Position numbers and translations under genes: made by a program. A DNA stretch of 47,466 nucleotides from assembly GCA_945890485.1 (NCBI GenBank), contig CAMDCN010000028.1, positions 1 through 47,466 on the forward strand, written 5' to 3'. Origin of the DNA: Candidatus Sulfopaludibacter sp. SbA3. Its GTDB lineage: Bacteria; Acidobacteriota; Terriglobia; Bryobacterales; Bryobacteraceae. The stretch's first letter is position 1. Each line of letters begins with the position of its first letter. Below, piece after piece: positions 24,260-32,087 of this stretch. A model generated the notes under the pieces. The model had not been told where the DNA came from. It searched no databases and saw only the letters and a list, made by a program, of their open reading frames with translations.

Positions 24260-26389
24260 ATGGTAAACCCACGCAATTTGGCCGTTAACGTAGCGATCCT
24301 GGTGGCCGCGTCCGCGACAGCCTCCGTCGCAGCTCCGCCTGCTCACATTACTGCGGCGCCGGCGTCCCCGTTCCTGACCGGTACGCTGCTTGTGCTCGCC
24401 CTCGTGGCTGGAGCATTTGGCTGGCTACTGTGGGACGCCCGCCGCCGTCTGCGTTTCGCCGTGCAGCAACCGCCGCTCCCGCCGCAGGATGCTCTGAGTG
24501 CCGCCATTGTTCGCGATAGTTCGGATGCGATCTTCACGATTGATGCGGCTGGCCTGGTGCAGAGCATGAACCCCGCGGCAAGCAAACAGTTCGGCTACGG
24601 CATTGAGGAAATTCGCGGCAAGAACATCTCGGCGCTCATTCCGCCGCCCTCTCGAGGTCGGCAGCGTTCGAACTATATGACGAATCCCGGCGCCCGCGAA
24701 CTGTTCGGTGTTCGGCGCGATGGAACCCGGTTTCCGGTAGACGTGAAGCTGGACGAGTTGTCTTTCGCGAATTGGAACCTGATGGGACTTTCCGTGAGGG
24801 ACATCTCGACGCGGCATGCGAGCGAAAAGGACCTGGAGCAGCGGCTGGCCTCCGCCGAAGCGATTGTGAACCAGACCGGCGCCCTCGTATTTGTGCTTTC
24901 CCCGGATGGCGTGATTGAACGAATGAACCGGGCGTGCGAGGCGCTGCTGGACTTTTCCGGGGGTGAAGTCCGGGGGCAGGCCATTTGGGAGATTGTCGCG
25001 ATGCCGGCCCGCATGGAGGAGCTGCGCGAACAGATAGGCGAGTTCCTGCGCGGACCTTTTCCTGCTCGGGCAGAACTGGTGTTTGCGGCGCGCGACGGCC
25101 ATGAGTACACGATGAGCTGCGTGTTTACCGCGACGCTCGACGAACTGAGCACCATCGAGTCGATCATTCTCACCGCCCATGACATCAGTGCCCGGAAGGC
25201 ATTTGAACGCACGCATCTGCGCACGGAGCGGATGGCTGCCGTGAGCCGTTTAGCGGGCGGCGTGGCGCATGACTTCAACAATCTTTTGACCGCGATTACT
25301 GGCTACAGCGGCTTGGCCTTGCAGAACCTGGAGACCGAAAATCCACTGCGGAAGGACCTCGAAGAGATCAAACGCGCCGGAGACCGGGGCGCTGCGATTA
25401 CGCGTCAGCTACTGGCAATGAGCGGGCGCCATCCGCGGCGTCCTCGCTTGGTGAATCTGAACGAAAGCCTGAAAGGCGCTGAACGGATGTTGCGGGTGCT
25501 TACCGGTGAGCCGGTGCATCTGGAATTGCACTCCGATCCCAAACTTCCCCCGGTTGAAGCCGACGTGGCGCAGGTGGAGGAGGTGATCCTGCATCTCGCC
25601 GCGTTCCTGCGGGAACAGATGCCACAGGGCGGGCGGTTAACGATCCGCACGGCGACGGAACAGGTGGACCAGGGTAATCCAGACACCGAGCCGCCGTTGG
25701 GCGCGGGCCCGTATGTAGTTTTGACGTTGACGGATACCAGCCGGGGCCTGAGTCCGGAGGCGGTGGCGCACCTGTTCGAGCCGTTCTTCCCGGCCCAGGA
25801 GACCTCTCGTTCGAATGGCCTCGGCCTCGCGATGGTCGCCGGACTCATTAAGCAGAACGGCGGCGCGATCCTCGTGACAGCAACAGTGGGCGGAGGAAAC
25901 ACGGTTCGCGTTTACTGGCCCAAGGCCGCCCAGCCGGAGTTCGTGACTCCGGACCGGCCAACGCCTCTCTACATGGTTCCCAAGCCCGTGGCGACCGATG
26001 GCACCGAAACCGTTCTTCTCGCGATGGACAAAGACGAGGAGCGAGCTCGCGTGAAATCCATGTTGGAACCAGCCGGCTATACGGTGCTCGAGGCCCGCAG
26101 CGGACTGCAGGCGATGGAGATTTCGCACAAACACAGCGAAACAATTCACATGGTCATAACCGACGTCGCGCTGCCGAGAATGTCCGGCGCGGACCTGATT
26201 CTCGGAATCCGGGTGGCTCGCCCTGCTATCCGTTCGCTCTATGTCACCAGCCGTTCGACAGGAGAGGTTATGACCCACGGGTTGGCTCCGTCGAGCGTCG
26301 TGACGCTGAACGCCGAACTGGAGGCCAAAGACCTCCTGGTCCGACTCCGATTCTTACTCGACAATAAGACGATGTCGGTGGGTCAATAG
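24260..26389 (+). CDS. Hybrid sensor histidine kinase, two PAS domains, degenerate catalytic core
   Basis: 709 residues. An N-terminal hydrophobic region and one membrane helix (FLTGTLLVLALVAGAFGWLL, about 38-60) lead to PAS domains at roughly 80-190 (DAIFTIDAAGLVQSMNPAA) and 200-315 (ALVFVLSPDGVIERMNRACE), then the dimerisation helix with His337 in GGVAHDFNNLL, an ATPase domain and a receiver with Asp635 (VITDVALPRMSG). The ATPase departs from consensus: the N-box reads EEVILHLAAFLREQMPQGG without the Mg-binding Asn, and G1 reads DTSRGLS rather than DTGxGM, although G2 (SNGLGLAMV) is good. The receiver has NAEL where Lys is expected. It may be a weak kinase, a phosphatase or a docking protein. 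It ends four bases before the PLP-enzyme stop on the other strand. Confidence 0.85.
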   Translation: MVNPRNLAVNVAILVAASATASVAAPPAHITAAPASPFLTGTLLVLALVAGAFGWLLWDARRRLRFAVQQPPLPPQDALSAAIVRDSSDAIFTIDAAGLVQSMNPAASKQFGYGIEEIRGKNISALIPPPSRGRQRSNYMTNPGARELFGVRRDGTRFPVDVKLDELSFANWNLMGLSVRDISTRHASEKDLEQRLASAEAIVNQTGALVFVLSPDGVIERMNRACEALLDFSGGEVRGQAIWEIVAMPARMEELREQIGEFLRGPFPARAELVFAARDGHEYTMSCVFTATLDELSTIESIILTAHDISARKAFERTHLRTERMAAVSRLAGGVAHDFNNLLTAITGYSGLALQNLETENPLRKDLEEIKRAGDRGAAITRQLLAMSGRHPRRPRLVNLNESLKGAERMLRVLTGEPVHLELHSDPKLPPVEADVAQVEEVILHLAAFLREQMPQGGRLTIRTATEQVDQGNPDTEPPLGAGPYVVLTLTDTSRGLSPEAVAHLFEPFFPAQETSRSNGLGLAMVAGLIKQNGGAILVTATVGGGNTVRVYWPKAAQPEFVTPDRPTPLYMVPKPVATDGTETVLLAMDKDEERARVKSMLEPAGYTVLEARSGLQAMEISHKHSETIHMVITDVALPRMSGADLILGIRVARPAIRSLYVTSRSTGEVMTHGLAPSSVVTLNAELEAKDLLVRLRFLLDNKTMSVGQ

Positions 26390-26392
26390 CTC

Positions 26393-27604
26393 TTAACCCT
26401 TCCGGCTATCGCGTAGCAAAGTAAAGAAGCGATCCACATCTTCGGGGCGGGTGTGGATGTGGGTAGCAATCCGCATCAGGTCGGACCCGTAAAGCCACAT
26501 CTTCTCCGCCGACGCCTTCTTGGCGAATCGTTCGAAGTGCGGTCGTGACATGCGGAACGCCACCAGGCCACCATAGAGGCGGTCATCGTCGGGCGTCATC
26601 ATCTCCAATTCGGGAATCGCGGCAGCATACTGGCGGGCGCGCTGGGCCAATTGGTGTATGCGACGAAAGATTCGATCCGGACCGATTGCTTCGGCGAAGC
26701 GAATTCCCGCCACCATGCCCTCAAGCACAGCCCGGCTGTTGGTGCCGACTTGCATGAAACGGGCGGCCTTTAGATTCCGGGAAGTCCAAGCCTCCGTTGT
26801 TACAGTCGGCCAGAGGCGGTCGAGCATCTCTTCCCGGATGTAGAGCAGCCCGCATCCCGGGGGCGCAAAAAGCCATTTGTGCGGGCTGCCCGCCAGGAAG
26901 TCGCATTCCAACTGATCGATACGGAACGGAATCTGGCCGTGCATGTGGGCTCCGTCCACAACGGTGATTACGCCCTTGGCCCGGGCGGCAAGACAGATCT
27001 CCCGCACTGGCATCACCAGACCTGTGGTCGTTAAGATGCCGCTGAAGCTCAACACGCGGGTCCGAGGGCCAATGGCACTGATGATTCGATCCACCAGTTG
27101 CGCGCTATCCTTCGGCGGTAGCGGAATCGGTACCGTGCGGATCCGAATCCCATGGCGCGCCTCGCGCAGCAACCACGCGCCCTTCCCTCCGGTGTGCTCC
27201 TGATCCGTCATCAAGACTTCGTCGCCGGAAGCGAGGTCGAGACCTTGCGCCACAAAACTCATGGCCTCAGTAGCGTTATGGGTGATGGCGAGGTTCTCCA
27301 TTGCGCAACCCAAGAACGTCGCCGCGGCTCGCCGATGTTCCTCCATCAGCTCGTAGCCCCATCGAGGATACTCGTTGCCGATCATTCCGGCGCCACGTTC
27401 GAGGTACTCCTCAACCGCCGACACGACTGGCTTCGGCGCCACCCCCAACGAGCCATTGTTCATGTAGGCGCGCCAATCGGGAAGCAGAAACTGCTCCTGA
27501 CGCAGCCGTTTCCAATAGGCCTCCGGAGCGTTATCGAGCAGCTTCAAGTCTGGCAGCGGCAACACGGCGCTTGCGAGCGCAGGGAACAATGAACGGCGTT
27601 TCAT
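26393..27604 (-). CDS. Exported class V aminotransferase (cysteine-desulfurase/isopenicillin-N-epimerase-like)
   Basis: 403 residues from the ATG at 27604, chosen because it gives a Tat-like leader (MKRRSLFPALASAVLPL); an in-frame ATG nine codons upstream overlaps the preceding gene. The fold-type I PLP enzyme is clear: YMNNGSLGVAPKPVVSAV, ITHNATEAMSFVAQGL, TDQEHTGGKGAWLL, VLSFSGILTTTGLVMPV, VDGAHMHGQIPF and the Schiff-base lysine in AGSPHKWLFAPPGCGLLY. The His-rich end (RIATHIHTRPEDVDRFF) is as in isopenicillin-N-epimerase-like members. The reaction is not known. It starts ten bases after the hypothetical lipoprotein-sorting-like gene and is probably in an operon with it. Confidence 0.82.
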   Translation of the reverse strand: MKRRSLFPALASAVLPLPDLKLLDNAPEAYWKRLRQEQFLLPDWRAYMNNGSLGVAPKPVVSAVEEYLERGAGMIGNEYPRWGYELMEEHRRAAATFLGCAMENLAITHNATEAMSFVAQGLDLASGDEVLMTDQEHTGGKGAWLLREARHGIRIRTVPIPLPPKDSAQLVDRIISAIGPRTRVLSFSGILTTTGLVMPVREICLAARAKGVITVVDGAHMHGQIPFRIDQLECDFLAGSPHKWLFAPPGCGLLYIREEMLDRLWPTVTTEAWTSRNLKAARFMQVGTNSRAVLEGMVAGIRFAEAIGPDRIFRRIHQLAQRARQYAAAIPELEMMTPDDDRLYGGLVAFRMSRPHFERFAKKASAEKMWLYGSDLMRIATHIHTRPEDVDRFFTLLRDSRKG

Positions 27605-27614
27605 CCTCTCCAGC

Positions 27615-28406
27615 TTATCGCTTCGTTTCAACCATGGTCTTCAGTTTAAAGTTGAAATATTGCGTGCTGATCTCGTTGATGAGCGTTTTGAAAATGAGCA
27701 CCTTGGCCGTGAAGTTCACCTGCGAACTTTCGGTGAAGTAGTGACCCTCGCTGACCCGCGCCCGGTTCAGGATGAAGCGGGTTCCCTTCTCCACGCGGCC
27801 AAGCAGCCCAAATCCGACACTGATGGTATCGAACACCTCAGCGTCAACGCGTACGAGGTCCTTTTCGGCTTGGTCCACCCAGACTTTTCCACGGACCTTT
27901 TCAAAGAATCTGGCGCGCATGCTCGGCGGCTTGTAGCCCGCACGAGGTTGGCAGGCTAGCACCCACGTCTTCCGGCCATCTTTCATCTCCTCGCCGATCA
28001 GCCGGTACTCCAGCGCCTCCGGGAACTCCTGAATCAATTCGTCGTTCTCGCGGCCCAAAATGCTGGCCGGTCGCGCACTTTCGGCTTTCCCGTCAGCAAT
28101 CCGGCGGCGTATCGCTTCTTCCTGACGCCGCTTCGCCAAGTCGGTCAAGGGCTTTCCGTCGACGGTGACGATCCGGGAGATCCAGACGCCCTCCACTCTT
28201 TCGGGCCGCATCAAGGTGACGGTTTGGAGCTTCAACCGGCCATCTGGTTCGAACTCCTTCTTGATCACTCGCCGATCGAAAGCATAATCCGCCATGCGCG
28301 AATCGCTGGCAACCATGCGGTCGAGCGAGGCCCGCATGATGGGCCGCCAATCCACGGGTTGACCCCACAGATTGCCGGCAACGGCCAATAAGACAAGAAC
28401 GCGCAT
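27615..28406 (-). CDS. Exported hypothetical protein, possibly LolA-like fold
   Basis: 263 residues with a signal peptide (MRVLVLLAVAGNLWGQ). The remainder alternates beta strands and charged loops: DYAFDRRVIKKEFEPDGR, RVEGVWISRIVTVDGKPL, LEYRLIGEEMKDGRKTWVLA, FEKVRGKVWVDQAEKDLVRV and SEGHYFTESSQVNF. The strands that track a charged ligand-like groove (KVWVDQAEKDLVRVDAEVF) resemble outer-membrane lipoprotein-sorting (LolA/DUF4292-like) proteins. Many acidobacterial relatives exist as hypothetical proteins, as far as I remember. No catalytic motif is seen. It is the first gene of a probable pair with the PLP enzyme and is divergent from the EamA transporter. Confidence 0.65.
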   Translation of the reverse strand: MRVLVLLAVAGNLWGQPVDWRPIMRASLDRMVASDSRMADYAFDRRVIKKEFEPDGRLKLQTVTLMRPERVEGVWISRIVTVDGKPLTDLAKRRQEEAIRRRIADGKAESARPASILGRENDELIQEFPEALEYRLIGEEMKDGRKTWVLACQPRAGYKPPSMRARFFEKVRGKVWVDQAEKDLVRVDAEVFDTISVGFGLLGRVEKGTRFILNRARVSEGHYFTESSQVNFTAKVLIFKTLINEISTQYFNFKLKTMVETKR

Positions 28407-28508
28407 ATGGTACTCTTCATCATAGCCGTGCTGCTACCCTGACCTCGCCTTCCGGCCTTCTCCCGTCCAGCCAAGGGCCGGGGCTCCCAAAAGGAGTGAC
28501 CCGATAAA

Positions 28509-29447
28509 ATGCCTGCTCCCCTCTGGCGCATTGGCCTAGCCTTCACCGCCATTTATCTCATTTGGGGCTCTACGTTTCTGGCCACGCGGTTTGCCGTTCA
28601 GGCTCTGCCTCCGTTTTTTGTGGCTGGATTCCGTTTTTTTCTCGGTGGCTTGGTGCTGTTCGCGATTGGCCGCAGCCGCTCTCGGGAGCCACTCACCCGC
28701 ACGCACTGGATCAATGCAGCCAAGTTGGGGCTGCTCTTTTTCTTCATTTGCCATGGCGCTGTCAGTTGGGCAGCGCAACACGTTCCGTCTGGAGTCGCCG
28801 CGCTTCTTATGGCGTCCATTGCACTTTGGACCGCAGTCGTTGAGCGTTTTCTCCAAACGAACACGAAGCCGGGGAGGCGGGTGCTGCTGAGTCTCGCCGG
28901 AGGCTTCATCGGTCTCGCGGTGCTGGTGTTGAAACCGGAATCGCTCGCCGGGTCCACGCAGGGTCGCACCGCTTCGCTTGCTGTTCTGTGTGGCGCGCTG
29001 ACATGGGCCATTGCGACGGTATTGTCGTCGCGCTCCCTCCGGCCCCAGAGCAATTTTACGAGTGCTGGCATGCAAATGCTGTGCGGCGGGGGAACGCTGA
29101 TTCTTTTGAGTGCCGTGCTTCAGCCACCGTCCCTCGACCGTGTCACGCCGGTGACTGTTTGGGCGCTCGCCTACCTCACCATCGTTGGAGCGTTGATCGG
29201 CTTCCTGAGCTATACCTATCTGTTGCAGCACGTTCCGCCCACGAAGGTGGCCACCTACGCCTACGTCAATCCGGTGGTCGCACTTCTGTTAGGATGGGCT
29301 CTGGCGGCGGAAACGATCTCTGCCCGCTCCCTGATCGCCAGTCTCTTCGTATTGGCAGCTGTGGCTAATATTGTCCTGTCCCGGTCGGCGCCTGTACCTC
29401 CCCGCCGGCCCAATCCTCTACCCGTTCCCGCTGAGCAAGGAGCTTGA
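28509..29447 (+). CDS. EamA/DMT-family transporter
   Basis: 312 residues with ten predicted membrane helices in two EamA repeats: AFTAIYLIWGSTFLATRFAV at the start (the classical WGSTF motif), FFICHGAVSWAAQHVPSG, ALLMASIALWTAVVERF, then in the second half AVLCGALTWAIATVLSSRSL, TPVTVWALAYLTIVGALIGF and VATYAYVNPVVALLLGWALA. The YxNPV motif is typical of this family of drug/metabolite and amino-acid exporters (YedA/RhtA-like). The ATG has an AAGGAG-type site 12 bases upstream. It is followed directly by the aldo/keto reductase gene, whose AAGGAG lies inside its last codons. Confidence 0.88.
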   Translation: MPAPLWRIGLAFTAIYLIWGSTFLATRFAVQALPPFFVAGFRFFLGGLVLFAIGRSRSREPLTRTHWINAAKLGLLFFFICHGAVSWAAQHVPSGVAALLMASIALWTAVVERFLQTNTKPGRRVLLSLAGGFIGLAVLVLKPESLAGSTQGRTASLAVLCGALTWAIATVLSSRSLRPQSNFTSAGMQMLCGGGTLILLSAVLQPPSLDRVTPVTVWALAYLTIVGALIGFLSYTYLLQHVPPTKVATYAYVNPVVALLLGWALAAETISARSLIASLFVLAAVANIVLSRSAPVPPRRPNPLPVPAEQGA

Positions 29448-29452
29448 TTGCT

Positions 29453-30433
29453 ATGACTATCTCCCGTCGTCACTTCCTCGAAACTTCCGCGATGGCCGCG
29501 CTCGCCGCTGCCACGGGCCACGCCGCTGAAGCCGGTAAGATTCCCACTCGCGTACTCGGCGCGACCGGAGTGCGCATTCCGATCATCGGGATGGGCGGGG
29601 GCAGCCGCTTCCTGTCGTACAAGGCGGAAGACGACGCTCTGGCCGCGATGAATAAGGCCATCGACGCTGGCGTCACCTATATTGACACCGCCTACAACTA
29701 TGGCAGTGGATTGAGCGAAACCCGCGTAGGCAAGATCATGGCGACGCGCCGGAAAGAGGTTTTTCTGGCAACCAAGATCGGCCAACGGAAGGGTGACGAG
29801 GCGATGCGGATTCTCGAGGGCAGCTTGAAGCGTCTGCAGACGTCGCAGATTGACACGGTCCATATTCACCAACTGATGGGAGAAGAGGACTTGGCGGCCA
29901 TCGAAGCGAAAGACGGGGTGCTGAACACGCTCTATAAGGCTCGCGATCAAAAGATGATCCGCTTTGTTGGCATAACCTGCCACACGGATCCGACGGTGTT
30001 AAAGCTTGCCCTCGAACGCCACGATTTCAACGTCACCCAGATGGCCCTGAACGCCGCCCTCGTCGGGATGAAACCAGGACAGGGCGGGATGGTCATTAAT
30101 CCCGATATGCGTCCGAGTTTTGAGACAGTCGCACTGCCGGTAGCCCTCAAGAAGAAAATGGGCGTCACGGCGATGAAGATATTCGGCGCCGACGGCCTCG
30201 TCGGACAGGTTCCCTCCGAAAAATTGTTGTATTACTCTTTGTCGCTGCCTGTCGCCGGAGCCGTTCTCGGCATGCCGAAAATCGAGCACATCCTCGAAAA
30301 CTCGAAGATGGCTCGCACCTTTAAGGCGATGGCCAAACCCGAGATGCAGGATCTCTCACAGGCACTGTCGTCGAAAAACAAGGTGGCTCTGGACCGTTAT
30401 CTGGCCGATCACGTGGACACCTACACGGTCTAG
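29453..30433 (+). CDS. Tat-exported aldo/keto reductase
   Basis: 326 residues from the ATG at 29453; AAGGAG at 29437-29442 fits this start and not the TTG nine bases earlier. The N-terminus MTISRRHFLETSAMAALAA is a twin-arginine signal. The barrel then shows VLGATGVRIPIIGMGGGSR, the catalytic Asp and Tyr in YIDTAYNYGSG, the Lys in EVFLATKIGQRKG and the His in DTVHIHQLM. The C-terminal part (AVLGMPKIEHILENSKMA) holds the cofactor-binding residues. NADPH-dependent carbonyl reduction outside the cytoplasm implies that the cofactor is carried through the Tat route with the folded protein, an inference from the signal. The substrate is unknown. It is followed by surE after four bases. Confidence 0.88.
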   Translation: MTISRRHFLETSAMAALAAATGHAAEAGKIPTRVLGATGVRIPIIGMGGGSRFLSYKAEDDALAAMNKAIDAGVTYIDTAYNYGSGLSETRVGKIMATRRKEVFLATKIGQRKGDEAMRILEGSLKRLQTSQIDTVHIHQLMGEEDLAAIEAKDGVLNTLYKARDQKMIRFVGITCHTDPTVLKLALERHDFNVTQMALNAALVGMKPGQGGMVINPDMRPSFETVALPVALKKKMGVTAMKIFGADGLVGQVPSEKLLYYSLSLPVAGAVLGMPKIEHILENSKMARTFKAMAKPEMQDLSQALSSKNKVALDRYLADHVDTYTV

Positions 30434-30437
30434 CCGA

Positions 30438-31118
30438 TTGCGCATATTGCTGACGAACGACGATGGCTTCGACGCGCCGGGCTTAGCAGCTTTGCGCGAG
30501 GTGGCGGGCGGGTTGGGGGAGGTGTTCACCCTGGCCCCCGCCACACAGCAATCCTATGTGGGCCATCGAGTCTCCACCGCCACTCCCCTTCTCTTAACCA
30601 CGTTTGGCCCGAACCAGTTCAAGTTGGCCGGTACGCCGGCTGATTGCGTTCGTGTTGCCTTGCGCGGTCTAGGCGAGAGTTTTGACTGGGTGTTTTCCGG
30701 TATCAATCACGGTGGCAATTTAGGTGCCGACGTCTATACCTCCGGAACCGTTGCCGCTGCCCGTGAAGCCGCCCTCCTCGGGGTGCCGGCCATCGCCCTC
30801 TCGCAGTTCCATCGGCGCCCGCATCCGGATGACTGGGATAGTTCGGTATCGCTCGCCCGCCGGGCTATCGAGAAGATTCTACTCGACCCGGCGCCAGCCA
30901 TCTCCTATTGGAATGTCAACTTACCGCATCCCATAGCCGATCCAGCGCAAGTTCCATTGACTGAATGCTCGTTGGATCCGGGCCCTCTGGACGTCGCATT
31001 TGCACGTCAGGGGGACGAGTTTCTCTATGCCGGCCGGTATATGGATCGTAGTTGCGCCGCGGGTTCCGACGTCTCTGCCTGCTTCGGCGGCGCGATTACC
31101 ATCACCCGCCTCGGATAG
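30438..31118 (+). CDS. surE: 5'/3'-nucleotidase SurE
   Basis: 226 residues starting with TTG at 30438, four bases after the reductase stop. The family signature is complete: the metal-binding NDDGFDAPGLAALRE at the N-terminus, the Ser/Asn loop QQSYVGHRVS, the motif SGINHGGNLGADVYTSGTVA and AAREAALLGVPAIALSQ. SurE hydrolyses nucleoside monophosphates with a broad pH and substrate range. The protein is slightly shorter at the C-terminus than the usual 250 residues, ending with ACFGGAITITRLG, which is nevertheless the expected last strand. The close spacing suggests co-transcription with the EamA and reductase genes. Confidence 0.93.
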   Translation: MRILLTNDDGFDAPGLAALREVAGGLGEVFTLAPATQQSYVGHRVSTATPLLLTTFGPNQFKLAGTPADCVRVALRGLGESFDWVFSGINHGGNLGADVYTSGTVAAAREAALLGVPAIALSQFHRRPHPDDWDSSVSLARRAIEKILLDPAPAISYWNVNLPHPIADPAQVPLTECSLDPGPLDVAFARQGDEFLYAGRYMDRSCAAGSDVSACFGGAITITRLG

Positions 31119-31122
31119 GGTA

Positions 31123-31180
31123 ATCGGCCTACATTAAGGCCGCCTCATATGCCCTAAAGGAACTAGGGATAGAGGCCGAT
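31123..31180. repeat. Long inverted repeat after surE
   Basis: ATCGGCCT (31123-31130) pairs perfectly with AGGCCGAT (31173-31180), and a second hairpin, CCCTA (31152-31156) with TAGGG (31164-31168), lies inside. It begins five bases after the surE stop and could end its transcript, though there is no T-run, or it may be a structured RNA leader for the next gene. Confidence 0.35.
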
Positions 31181-31231
31181 AGTACCTAAAAAAGGGTATC
31201 TAAACTGAATTCCTTGGAGGGGTTAAGGTCC

Positions 31232-31259
31232 TTGCTGTATCAACGATAGTCCAGATAAT
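31232..31259 (+). promoter_or_regulatory. Candidate promoter of the PEP-CTERM/Wzz module
   Basis: TTGCTG at 31232-31237 and GATAAT at 31254-31259 are 16 bases apart, upstream of the PEP-CTERM gene by about 70 bases. The -10 matches consensus in five of six positions and the -35 in three. Confidence 0.35.
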
Positions 31260-31328
31260 TCCGATCTAGAACATGAAGGCAGGGTATCGCCCGCCTGATC
31301 GACCCGTTATAAGGACCTACAACATTCT

Positions 31329-32087
31329 ATGCGCCTCTTCTCGACTCTCATCCTCGCCGCCGTATCGCTGGCGCCGAATGCATTTACGGCCGAATTCTCG
31401 TTCTTCAGCATTTTGCGGGCTGGCCTACCGGGTAATGGTGACTGGGAGATCGGCACGGGCCTGAATGGCAACACCATTCCGGACAGCTCTCAATACCGGT
31501 ATAACCAGAACACGCCTGGGTGGTCCAACAACCTGGACCAGCAGTTTCGAATCGGCTACACACAGGCCACGAACACCGTCTATGCGACAGTTTGGGGCGC
31601 GACCGGAATTGAGTACACCTCGGAGTACAATCCCGATGGTGGCTCGACCGCGTCACCCAACGGCCAGTGGACAATCCAGACCAACGCGATGTACGTTTCC
31701 GCGACTCCGCGGCTAAACAACAACGGGCAGTCGGCTCCCAGTTCTATTCGCGTCGAGAATCTCGAGTTCAGCTCCGCGGTAAACGTGTTGCAGCCACTGA
31801 CGCAAACGAGTCTGTATGCCTCTCAGCCCACCGGCACTCAGCTTAGGGCGAACACAACGCCAATCGTGTTTTCCGCGGCCGCTAATGGCGGAGACTGGTA
31901 CCTGGACGGGACCATTCGATTTAGCGGACTGGCCGGAAGCGGCGGAGGTGTAGGGGCACAACGGTCCAGCCTGCAATTCGGACTGACGGCAAACTACGTG
32001 GATAGTCCCGAACCTGCGGCGGTACTGCTGGTTTCCGGTGGGCTCGTGGCAATGGCTTATTGGCGACGCAGGAGGTCAATGGCCTGA
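31329..32087 (+). CDS. PEP-CTERM sorting-signal protein
   Basis: 252 residues. A signal peptide (MRLFSTLILAAVSLAPNAFT) precedes a beta-rich body with Asn/Gln/Ser/Thr-rich segments (NNTIPDSSQYRYNQN-type, SATPRLNNNGQSAPSS). The C-terminus is the classical tripartite signal: SPEPAAVLLVSGG, a hydrophobic helix LLVSGGLVAMAY, and the basic end WRRRRSMA. PEP-CTERM proteins are processed by an exosortase and released to the extracellular or polysaccharide matrix. No exosortase gene is in the window. The stop overlaps the start of the Wzz-TPR gene as TGATG, so the two are translated together, which supports a shared role in surface polysaccharide assembly. Confidence 0.85.
   Translation: MRLFSTLILAAVSLAPNAFTAEFSFFSILRAGLPGNGDWEIGTGLNGNTIPDSSQYRYNQNTPGWSNNLDQQFRIGYTQATNTVYATVWGATGIEYTSEYNPDGGSTASPNGQWTIQTNAMYVSATPRLNNNGQSAPSSIRVENLEFSSAVNVLQPLTQTSLYASQPTGTQLRANTTPIVFSAAANGGDWYLDGTIRFSGLAGSGGGVGAQRSSLQFGLTANYVDSPEPAAVLLVSGGLVAMAYWRRRRSMA

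Noticed and set aside
31218-31236. Possible sigma-54 promoter (GG and TTGC elements) before the PEP-CTERM gene
   Set aside because: The spacing between GG and GC is 11 or 16 bases rather than the strict 10, so it fails the consensus; a sigma-70 type promoter slightly downstream is better.
32060-32086. TTG start at 32060 for the Wzz-TPR gene
   Set aside because: It would overlap the PEP-CTERM gene by 28 bases, while the ATG at 32087 has AGGAGG upstream and the TGATG overlap.
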